From Agelas oroides (lineage: Eukaryota > Porifera > Demospongiae > Agelasida > Agelasidae), in assembly GCA_949130485.1 (NCBI GenBank), contig OX422196.1, positions 711,388 to 775,387 of the forward strand: 64,000 nt of DNA, read 5' to 3'. Position numbers and translations under genes: made by a program. This document shows, one piece after another, positions 12,531 through 47,294 of the stretch. The stretch's first letter is position 1; every line of letters begins with the position of its first letter. Below the pieces are notes generated by a model. It ran no database searches. It was given only the letters and a program-made list of their open reading frames with translations, and was not told the origin of the DNA.

Positions 12531-15500
12531 CTACAGGATGATGGTGAAGGGAATTGTGAGTGTGGCTGCCATGACAAAGAAGCTGAAGCCCGGGGTGATG
12601 TGTCTAGTGGCAGGGTAGAGGGCATTGTAGATCACGGAGGCGAGGAGGGAGCAAGAGGCCTCCACCATCGCAATACTAGAGAAGAGCACTCCTATCAACA
12701 AAGAGATAAGAAAAATGGCTCGTTCAATACCTCCCATATTATATAGCTTACTACTAACTGAGGCAGTTGACACTATCATTGTCCGCCCTGCTAAATAGGT
12801 GCTGTGTTGCACACTCCAAATAAGGAAACTAACCTTGTTTGTCTGCTGGCACCAGCTTGGAGAGCATGGAGCGAATACAAGGCACCACACATCCCCTCAT
12901 GGCCCCAACTGCAGGAACTGCGCAGACAACAAGCGCACGCAGAACCAGTGAAACACAGTGTATGTAATAACAGTGGGAGAGTATCCATCGACACACATTA
13001 AACTTTCAATGCTCAGAGCATCTTGCCTCAAGCTGGAAATAAAGGAATTTAGATGTTATGAGGCAAAATGTATAGAGGATTGTGGGGGTTGGTGGTTGTC
13101 CGGCTGTTGTGGCTCAGTGGCAGAGCACTGGCGGCTCAAGCCAGGGTGTCCTGGGTTTGACTCCCGGTGACTGCCAGCCTTTTCACTTTCCTCTATTTTC
13201 GCCTCATAACATCTAGATTTCTTTGTTAAACTTTTAGTTTGTCTAGCTAATGTTGTTGGTAAGTAGTTAGCGCAGGGATAATTATAACAAACTTGATGAA
13301 GACATAATACCACTGAAAGTCATGGTATATACTGTGGAGGATCTAACTTTGTGAGACAGTACGTCCCAACGTATTAACTTGGTTTGTGAGACAGTACGTC
13401 CCAACGTATTAACTTGGTTTGTGAGACAGTACGTCCCACTATATTAACTTGGTTTGTGAGACAGTACGTCCCACTATATTAACTTGGTTTGTGAGACAGT
13501 ACGTCCCAACGTATTAACTTGGTTTGTGAGACAGTACGTCCCACTATATTAACTTGGTTTGTGAGACAGTACGTCCCAACGTATTAACTTGGTTTGTGAG
13601 ACAGTACGTCCCAACGTATTAACTTGGTTTGTGAGACAGTACGTCCCAACGTATTAACTTGGTTTGTGAGACAGTACGTCCCAACGTATTAACTTGGTTT
13701 GTGAGACAGTACGTCCCAACGTATTAACTTGGTTTGTGAGACAGTACGTCCCAACGTATTAACTTGGTTTGTGAGACAGTACGTCCCAACGTATTAACTT
13801 GGTTTGTGAGACAGTACGTCCCAACGTATTAACTTGGTTTGTGAGACAGTACGTCCCACTATATTAACTTGGTTTGTGAGACAGTACGTCCCACTATATT
13901 AACTTGGTTTGTGAGACAGTACGTCCCAACGTATTAACTTGGTTTGTGAGACAGTACGTCCCAACGTATTAACTTGGTTTGTGAGACAGTACGTCCCAAC
14001 GTATTAACTTGGTTTGTGAGACAGTACGTCCCACTATATTAACTTGGTTTGTGAGACAGTACGTCCCAACGTATTAACTTGGTTTGTGAGACAGTACGTC
14101 CCAACGTATTAACTTGGTTTGTGAGACAGTACGTCCCAACGTATTAACTTGGTTTGTGAGACAGTACGTCCCACTATATTAACTTGGTTTGTGAGACAGT
14201 ACGTCCCAACGTATTAACTTGGTTTGTGAGACAGTACGTCCCAACGTATTAACTTGGTTTGTGAGACAGTACGTCCCAACGTATTAACTTGGTTTGTGAG
14301 ACAGTACGTATTAAATAGCCTTTAGTGTTCTTTAATTACATGCATCTACTGCCAGTTAATTTTCAAAGGAAACGGTTTGAACTAAAAGTGGAAAGCACTG
14401 TACTGTACATGTAAGACTTGAAGAAATCACTTTATGGGTTCTCTAATCAAATTCATGGTCAGGGTTCCCTGGACAATCTTCTGCAGCCTTGTTCCCAGGC
14501 CCCGCCCAGCTTTCTGTCGCTTTCAGTATGGAAAGCTGGGTGGGGCCTGGGAACAAGGCTAGGTCCTCTAGACAATCTTCTTCACTACTCACATGGCCTG
14601 GGTGTGAGGCTAGAAGCACTGAATGATGTGGTCAATGTGAAGCTTCACAGTAGTAATTACCCCACAAACACAATTTTGACACAAAATTATTTTAGTGAAA
14701 GTCGTACTAGAAAGACATGTACGTACCTATGAACATGATCCAGGTATGGTTGGCAAACCCCATGAGCAGTAGAGATGCGGCACCCGCTACCATTCCTACC
14801 ATAACGATGGCTGTGTCGGACATACCGTAGTACACTAAGAATGGCAGAATGAAGAGCGTTGCAAACCCATTCAGAAAGACTTTCAGGGCTAGAAAGTAGC
14901 CAATCAAATCAGACTTCCAACATAGAGGATCACCAAGGGCATAGAGGATAACGGTGTCCGTGATCCCAAGGAAATTGATCTCCACAACAAAAAATGTAAT
15001 CAGGAGGGAAATCATTGTCCAATTTCCCACGAGAAGCGACGTAAAACTTACCACATTCTTTACAACTGATTGACACAACTTTGGACAAGTTTTGCCCTGT
15101 TTTTCATTTTGCTGTACACTGGTATTGCTCATCCTAGACCCCAAAGATTCTGGCAGAAATACAATGGTGTAGATGATGATTGCAAGCTGGCAGGCCACCA
15201 CACCCCAAAAGGGTGGTGCAAATCCCTCTGCTTTGATCCATAATCCTCCTACAATTAGGCTGAGTGTAGAGCCCAAATAAGTCATGGACTCTAAAAGGCC
15301 AATTTGCCAAGTCCTGCTTGAATGGCCAGAGATGTCTGATCCATACGAATAAACAGCCAGGTTGATCACAGTAAAAGTGCCGAGTAGTCCTGAAAGAAAT
15401 GCTCCCACTAGGAAGAAGGTGATTGGCAGGGTACGCTGAAGGTATATTACCACCAGAACCAGAGCAGCATTGATACCACTCCCAAGTGCTGGTAGAATGA

Positions 15501-15885
15501 TGAAAATCCTTCGACCCAGCTGATCTGAAAGGCTCCCATAAAACAAGGACATCAGAATAGCAGGCAAGCCACTGGCAAGATTTATGAAGAGAATCCAGTG
15601 GGAGGTCATGTTTTGTACCTCCTGCTCCACTAGGGGAGGCTCATGACAGGTCATGGAGGTGGTGTTTGGCGGTTGTATGGTGGTGTTTGGCGGTTGTATA
15701 ATGGTGGTGTTCTGGTACAGTGTGCAGTTGGATGTCTGCTGACACACCAAACTGTGGACGAGTTGCTGGAATGTCGAGTAGGAAAGGAACGATGCAAACA
15801 TAAACAGGAAGAGCACCGGTTCGACGGTGATACGAGTCCGTGGATGGTGGAACGACACCCAGATCTTTCCGATCATCCCCACCAT
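12531..15885 (-). CDS. SLC46: SLC46-family proton-coupled folate/heme-type transporter, 3 exons, about 467 aa
   Basis: Minus-strand exons: 15885-14727, 12917-12834, 12691-12531; phases 1 and 1 close to a TAG stop. This is a major facilitator with about 12 membrane segments. The loop between segments 2 and 3 has the MFS motif (SLSDQLGRRIFI). The first extracellular loop carries several N-glycosylation sites in short repeats (IQPPNTT). The C-terminal part has the SLC46 signature IRSMLSKLVPADKQ, then YNALYPAT and a last membrane helix. Length agrees with human SLC46A1 (459 aa). Family members import folates or related compounds at the plasma membrane or lysosome; the substrate here is unknown. 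The acceptor of exon 2 is ambiguous between 12917 and a site 6 bases downstream. The gene shares a promoter region of about 220 bp with PP1. Confidence 0.86.
13045..13221. mobile_element. Hairpin element with a tRNA-like core
   Basis: Inverted repeats of about 25 bp (AGATGTTATGAGGCAAAA at 13051 and TTTTCGCCTCATAACATCT ending at 13214) flank a tRNA-like segment at about 13107-13172. That segment has an A-box-like TGGCTCAGTGG and a B-box-like GGTTTGACTCC. It lies in the long intron of the SLC46-like gene. It is probably a tRNA-derived SINE fragment or a chimeric MITE; I do not call it a working tRNA. Confidence 0.6.
13348..14310. repeat. 35-bp tandem array, 27 full units plus a partial, two unit types
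   Basis: The unit begins GGTTTGTGAGACAGTACGTC and ends AACTT. Units differ only in the centre: type A has CCAACGTATT, type B has CCACTATATT. In order I read AABBABAAAAAAAABBAAABAAABAAA, then a truncated unit. Units are otherwise almost identical. The array lies wholly in the intron between exons 1 and 2 of the SLC46-like gene. There are no spacers, so it is a minisatellite and not a CRISPR array. Confidence 0.97.
14486..14561. repeat. Foldback element in the SLC46-like intron
   Basis: AGCCTTGTTCCCAGGCCCCG pairs with GGGCCTGGGAACAAGGCTA; inner arms AGCTTTC/GAAAGCT extend the stem. Confidence 0.85.
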
Positions 15886-16106
15886 TCTTGAGAAGTGAGT
15901 TCAGCTGGCTCAGGTATACACGTTGCTTTGCAGGCTAGTTCCGGTTCCTATCAGTACAACAAAGCTAGCTTGGGAACGAGGCCAGGATTATCGTGGACAC
16001 TTTTCCATTCCCTGTGCTACAAAAACAACAGTATGGGAACGAGACTAGGGCCTACGTCTTTGCATCCTGAGGAGTGAGAAAAACGGAAAAGCTGGGCCAG
16101 GCCACA
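15886..16106. promoter_or_regulatory. Divergent promoter region between the SLC46-like gene and PP1
   Basis: The two start codons lie only 221 bp apart on opposite strands, so both promoters must be in or overlap this stretch. It includes partial copies of the foldback family (GGGAACGAGGCC, GGGAACGAGACTAGG), which lie close to the likely transcription starts. Confidence 0.6.
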
Positions 16107-19992
<3,886 letters not shown>

Positions 19993-20583
19993 CAGTCGAT
20001 GCAATCTTTCTTTTATTGCATGTACGCACTATCAACTTATTCCCTGTAGTCATGTTATGTATACAAGTATTATAGCAGATTTTTTTTTAATGCTTATTTA
20101 AAAATGTCCTCTATTGTCAGTTAGTGCATCGTTTAGTCATTAAAATATTGTATTATCTTCTGTACTGTACACACAAAATATGTGGTTTTAGCTGTATACA
20201 CTGCCTATGTTTAAATTACTCCTCCTGCCTCCTGTGCCTTCTCTTCAGTCCTAGGAACAACTAGCCTCGCATTCCCAGGCTCTTCATGCACAAGAGCCTG
20301 GGAACGAGGCTAAGGAACGACCACACATACACAGTGTTACACACACACACACGTTGTGCCTCATGTGACAGGTACTCAATCAATTTAGGAAACGCTCCCG
20401 GATGTAGCCTCCAAACGAGGCTACCCGGATGTGCTCTGTCGAAGGGAGAACCCAGGTTGAGGTTGTCTTTACCGTGCGCAGAAATTCCGGAACGAGACTC
20501 ACTGCACGTGCGCATACTAATCATCGGGAGGAACCGGCGTGGTGTGGCGAGCCAGCAAGGTCGCTTGCAACGTGTACTTGAAA
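19993..20583. other. Region between PP1 and CUL9 (3' UTR, spacer and 5' UTR)
   Basis: An ATTAAA-type poly(A) signal occurs near 20138. A well-formed foldback element occupies 20261-20312. No coding exon is evident apart from a possible non-ATG extension of CUL9 exon 1 back to about 20521. Confidence 0.55.
20261..20312. repeat. Foldback element between PP1 and CUL9
   Basis: CTAGCCTCGCATTCCCAGGC pairs with GCCTGGGAACGAGGCTA; inner CTCTT/AAGAG extends the stem. Confidence 0.88.
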
Positions 20584-38244
<17,661 letters not shown>

Positions 38245-38938
38245 TTATAATATTGACACATAGTGCTGCATGTTGAATTTATAGGAGCTGCTTGGACTAT
38301 ACTATGATAAGTACACCATGTGATCACTTTCTATTTCACATGGTGAGTTACTAATTTTGTATTAGCATCCTCATTATGTTTTCTTAATTGCGATGATAAA
38401 ATAATTATGAGGCTCTTTGGCTTTTTCTGTTTTACTTTAAGAATGTGCCTCTATGCAACATTTAGTCAACATAGCTTTGTACCCAGGTTTTCCCTCGCAC
38501 ATGGAAAGAGAAAGTGAGTCTAGGCTATAGTCTACACAGATTATTGCTAGCTTCGTTCCCAGGCTCTTCCCGCTAAGAAGGGGAGAACCTGTAACAAGGC
38601 TAGGTTATTGCAATGTTCAATGATGCTGATACGATGTGTTATAGATGTGCACCAACCACATAGCCGTATTCAACAACCATCATGTCTTTGAGAGGTCTAC
38701 AAGGTCAACGAGTTCATTGAGGGTTCGCTGGTGGTTCTGTGCTGTATGCAAGTGATGTTCCAACGAGGCCAGCAATGTCAGATAGTGTCCCATCAGTTCA
38801 AGCTCTCTGGAAGATCAAGAGAGAAGACCACCACAACCTCATACACAGGAAAGAAGCATTGGAGCCTCATGACCAGGCCCAAGCCACTGGGACAACGAGC
38901 TCACTTCAGCCATGATGCCAAACATTGATATCACTGAT
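38245..38938. other. Convergent intergenic region between CUL9 and the CatSper-like gene
   Basis: It holds both 3' UTRs. AATAAT/ATAAAATAA words near 38395 may serve as poly(A) signals. A foldback copy is at 38547-38603. The open frame at 38731-38928 has no recognisable protein. Confidence 0.5.
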
Positions 38939-41815
38939 TTACTTTTCAGAATACTTTCCAGAATCATAGTGGTCATTTGCACTCTGCTGGATACAAGCTT
39001 CAGTTACCCTCACTTGACAATGCTGCTCAGCTGAGGAACATTATACAGAGAAACATATGCAGTTGGTAATGCAAAGGTGATTACAGTAGTTACAGTCTTT
39101 ACCTGCCAGATCGATGTCACTCTCGTGGTCTGGGCGCTGAAGAAAAGATTGGGGTATACACACAATATGGTGTCCTAGAGATAGTCATTTTACTACTGAC
39201 CTTAGATTTGTGAAGTGCAGGAATTTGTTTAGGTTTTGTGGCATTGGCAGCAGCCTGTGTACGAGCAAGGTTGTCCACAATCACAGCCACGAGTAGACTG
39301 GGTGAAGAGAGAAGACTTTGTTAATGACATAGCTGGCTATATTTGACGGCTCATCAACTCTTGCAGTGGATCCATTTTTGATACGATGAAAGCTCAAGAC
39401 TTTGCTGCCTGCTAGTTTATTTGCTACTCACTTGATGAAAATGAAAGTCTCCAATATAATGAAGAGAACAAGGTAAAGCAAAATGTGCTGGTGCTCTGGA
39501 GAGAGAGAAAGATGACCAGATTATGCATGCTGTGGTGGCTTCTCAGTTGGCTCCTGCACAATGAAGGTTCTCTGTTGTTAGAAAACATTTCTACTGAAGG
39601 CTTCAGGGCAAGAGTGAAGAAAGTGTGAACAAATACCTTAGTTTTCTGACTTCAAGTTAGTGGCAGAGATTGTTCAATGCGAGTGCCTACACTGTCCAGT
39701 ACAGAAAGTTCACACACACACACTGCTGCACACCTGGGTACCGTTGTCTAATATCATCATACATGTTGAACCAGTCATCCAGGGTCATGAGCTGAAAGAG
39801 GGTGAAGCTTGCCTTGGCCAAGTTGCCATACCGGTCAGGGTCCACCTGACTGTACAGTCCCCGGCCAATGATTGCAAAGATGTCTAGTGTTGACAATCAG
39901 GTAGCATAGCAAGTGTCTGACACAGCACTAGTGTTGACAATCAGGTAGCATAGCAAGTGTCTGACACAGCACTAGTCTTGTGAGCCAGCCATATTTTCAA
40001 ATACAGCTGGCTTGTGAGACTAACACTTATTCTGAAAAATGACTGAAGTATGACAGGTTGTTCTAGCCATGTTTTCAGGCCCATGTCCCTGTTCTATTAC
40101 TCAAGTTTGCCTTCATAATAACACACAGAAGTGGAAGAACAGCTCTTCTGCTTCCGTGTATTATTGTGAACATAAACCAAACACCAAAAAAATGGGAGGC
40201 CTGGGAATGAGGCTAAAGCTGTTAGGTGACATGTGATGTCGAGGATACATAGTACCAGTGAAATCAACAGCACGATACTACTGAGTGCAGGGATGGACTG
40301 CAGGACAGTGGAAACGATGATCTGAAGGTTCTTCAGAAACCTGGGAGCAGATGTCATAACAACTGTATTAGCACAATCACTGGTCCTTTGTTCACCTGGG
40401 AAGTTGTACCTATAAACATGGCAGTGAGGACTGTAGTATGTTGGTGGGCAAGGGGTGGCAACGATTGATTGCCAACTGTATCTCGGGTTCTAGAAAAGCT
40501 ACAAACATGGGACGGAAGTCTAAGCCTAAAATATATTTTGCAGCTAGTGCGTTCTATACAACTGTACTCTACCAAACCATTACATGCACCCTGTGAATAG
40601 AAACACCCCACAGTTATAAGCACCCATTCTGGCTGCTAATTTCAAAAATAAGCACCAAGTTCACGGTATGTTGTTAAGATAGGAAAGAACCGGTAACAGT
40701 GAGGTGAGCCTCGGCTTTCATGTGGCAGCATGCTGAAAAACTTAATCCAAAGGATGCCTTTGGTGTAGCTCACACATTTTTTCAAACTTAGCTAGCTACC
40801 TGATTGTTCGCAGCACTCTGAGAGCCCTAAGTGCTCTAATGGCCCTGAACACACGTAGCACACGAAAGACCCTGGCATCAAAAACACCAATGTTCTGCAC
40901 TATCAGAGGAATAAGGAAGTCCACAAAGCTGGCCAATACGATAAGAAAATCTGAGGAAGAAGGAGAAATTTAAAGAGATCTTATGCTGCAGCTATTAGAT
41001 TTAGTGTTGTTTCTTACCAAAGATATTCCATGACTGTTTGAAGAACCTTAGCCTCCACACATACAATTTCAGGACCAGCTCCATTATGTAGACAGCAAGA
41101 AAGATCTGGTCCAGAAACATCAAATACCAACCTGTCAAGGGAATGAAACACAGTTGAGTTATAGTTGTGAACAAAAGCTGGGTCCAAGGTCTGGATATGA
41201 GTCTATGAGGTTACTACATACATAATATTATGCTAACAGATGCATGAGCCACATCCAATTTTTTTGACACCATGCAAAAACTGGATGGAGGGAAGGCCTG
41301 GGAATGAGGCTAAGCTATAGTGGATCTATGGTCTAGTGCATATAAGCCTGAACAGGCGTGTGCTGCAGTTGGTTTAGCCTACCATATAAGGCTCACCTGC
41401 TTTGGCCACCACATACTCTGAAGTTTGTATGGCAATAAAGGTGGTGTTGGCAAAGATGACAACCAGGATCGCAAACCCAAACCAGCGGGACTCAACCAGC
41501 TCAAACGCAAAGTGCCGAAACTCAGACCCGCTGGAGAGAATCAGCTTATATTCTTTGATCCTGTGGTGCATGCGTGCGGTAGGAGAACATGCAGATTGAT
41601 ATCGTACTGTACAGTAGCTAGCTACTTTTGCCGGATATCGTACTGTACAGTAGCTAGCTACTTTTGCTGGATACCGGTACCCGGATTCACCTAAGAAGCT
41701 TTTCTTCTTCCCCTTCCACCACTGCAGACAGCTTCGGGGCGAACTTCGCATCCTCCTCCTCGGAGTCGCCACCGCTGTAGCTAGATTCTGAGCTTGTAGC
41801 GGATCGATCCTGCAT
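38939..41815 (-). CDS. CATSPER1: CatSper-family sperm calcium channel subunit, CatSper1-like, 10 exons, 360 aa
   Basis: Minus-strand exons: 41815-41691, 41560-41397, 41131-41018, 40950-40800, 40340-40249, 39883-39734, 39495-39432, 39297-39201, 39136-39103, 39030-38939. Phases 2,1,1,2,1,1,2,0,1 all match. One six-helix channel unit is visible: S1 (RWFGFAILVVIFANTTFIAI), S2-S3 in exon 3, an S4 voltage sensor with Arg every third residue (RVFRVLRVFRAIRALRALRV), S5 (LLISLVLYIFAIIGRGLYS), a pore with the CatSper1-type filter TLDDW, and S6 (LLYLVLFIILETFIF). The subunit would form part of the alkaline-activated Ca2+ channel of the sperm flagellum. Compared with mammalian CatSper1 it lacks the long His-rich N-terminus, having only about 40 acidic residues before S1. 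The last two exons are the least certain. It is head to head with the fusion gene. Confidence 0.86.
39880..39985. repeat. 45-bp direct duplication next to CatSper exon 6
   Basis: GTGTTGACAATCAGGTAGCA plus TAGCAAGTGTCTGACACAGC occurs twice in tandem. The first copy overlaps the exon 6 acceptor, so an alternative acceptor could exist in the second copy. Confidence 0.85.
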
Positions 41816-41943
41816 TGTCCAATTTGTCGTCTGAAACTGCTGTCTTCCCGCTGTTTAAGCGGCGCGCGCAGATGGAATCCCGCGAGCTAGCTATGCGCAA
41901 GAGCTAGAGGGCGTGGCTTGTATGCTTGTACACTTCAGCGTTG
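41816..41943. promoter_or_regulatory. 128-bp divergent promoter between CatSper-like and the oxygenase/F-box/actin-like gene
   Basis: The start codons face away from each other with 128 bp between them. The stretch has GC-rich words (GGCGCGCGCAG, CGCGAGCTAG) and no TATA box that I can see. Co-expression of the two genes is a reasonable inference. Confidence 0.65.
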
Positions 41944-45669
<3,726 letters not shown>

Positions 45670-46051
45670 TAACTTGCACTCTTATTATTGTACATACTTT
45701 GTGACATTGTGCTAGTATGCATGTGTTGTGTAATCTAGTCAATTTGAGGGTTGTGCTTGAAGAGGTATTCAGCCTGAAGGAAATAAAATAACTCAAGATG
45801 ATAGTATACAGCGTTGTAGGAGTAGCCTCACGCCCAGACCCCACCCAGCTCACGTGGGAGTCTGGGCACTAGTTACCGTAGGAGTAGCCTCACGCCCAGA
45901 CCCCACCCAGCTCACGTGGGAGTCTGGGCACTAGTTACCGTAGGCAAGAGCGCATAATAAAAACGGGAAGCTCTGTTTATGGTACAGAGATTCTGCTGTC
46001 ACTACAGCAACTATTGAGAATTACATACTCTTCCTCCCCCTTCCGTCTTTC
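45670..46051. other. Short convergent spacer with a duplicated foldback element
   Basis: It holds the 3' ends of the fusion gene and AK7. An AATAAAATAA signal lies near 45782 on the plus strand. At about 45818-45942 a 62-bp foldback (GAGTAGCCTCACGCCCAGAC ... GTCTGGGCACTAG) is present twice in tandem. Confidence 0.65.
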
Positions 46052-47262
46052 TTACGCACTCTTGCTGTAGGAGACCTAGAAAGATTCTGTCCATAGCTAG
46101 TTTCAAGGAGGATGCAACAGCCTTTTGGTTAGAAATAACCTCCACCAGGTGAACTGTATGGTGATTACAGCACTGTACTATTGGTATGTGTGTCCTCACC
46201 AAGTAGTCAACGGGGTCATCTGGTTTCACCTTGCAGACCTCAATGAGTCCCTGTGTGAGGGTGGGCATCACATGCCGCATGAGGTAGTTGCGGAGGGGGA
46301 TGGACTGAGTGTCCAGCATCTCTTGCTCCTCCTGTCGCACCTGAGAGAGCTGAGCACTCTGGAAAAGAGAGGGGGGGGGGGGGGGGGGGGGGGGGTAACC
46401 CTTTTCTTAGTAGACGTCTAGAGCATAATTATTGTGAAGAGAAAATCAGCTTACCCACTCGGCCTCCCTCTGTGCCCTGAGGGCCCTCTCCTCAGCCATG
46501 TGCCTCTCCCTCTCCTCTCTCTCTTGGGTCTCTCTCCTTAACTATGTACAAATATGGACTCATGTTCTACAATACCATATGTATGCACCTAGTCTCGTTC
46601 CTAAACCCTGAGGGTCTGGGAACGAGACTAGTATGCACACTACCTATGTACAGGAGTTACAAACTCACATTATTTGTGTACCAGTACATGGAATAGGTAG
46701 AACTTACCCTCTCTTCACAAGCCTGTTGTTCCATCACGGCTCTCTCTTCAGGTGTTGGGCCTATTGAGTTGAGTGACATATCACATATGTCACACTGTAC
46801 ATTGTGGAACCTCTGTGCTCACCATAGTTGCGTGGCTCGCCAACGATCTTTTTTATCTGCTCCACGGTGTTCTCCATGTCAGCACTCGTGTCCTTTTCAA
46901 CATCTGTATACACAGATCACAACAGCAAGTGAAGTCATTAACATATACGTACCCTTCCCCCTTTCCTTTTCCTATTCTATTGTAGTGCATTCTACCCTTC
47001 TATCCAACAATACAACATGCCCACAAGGTCACCATACCCCCTCCCCTCCCCTTCTATTCAAAACAGGCATATGCACACAAAGTCTCCCCTTCAAGAATGT
47101 ATAGTATAATTTTTCATGACAAGTGTACATACCAATGTGTTCAGGGTGAATTTCCAGCTCATCAAAATAGTTGAGAACAGTGTTATCCTCTTCATTTTGG
47201 GAGCGAAACAAACTCAGACGACGTAGCAACCCTAAAGAAACACAAAAAATCCTGAGAGAGCT

Positions 47263-47294
<32 letters not shown>

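Noticed and set aside
12790-13035. Longer SLC46 exon 2 starting after TTTATTTCCAG near 13031
   Set aside because: The acceptor looks strong, but the frame that fits it meets a stop before the conserved IRSMLSKLV block; the short exon 12917-12834 keeps the family sequence in phase.
13107-13172. Functional tRNA gene
   Set aside because: A- and B-box words are present, but the acceptor and other arms do not pair and the segment is enclosed by transposon-like inverted repeats.
13348-14310. CRISPR-like array of 35-bp repeats
   Set aside because: The repeats are directly tandem with no spacers, and the window is clearly animal DNA with introns. It is a minisatellite.
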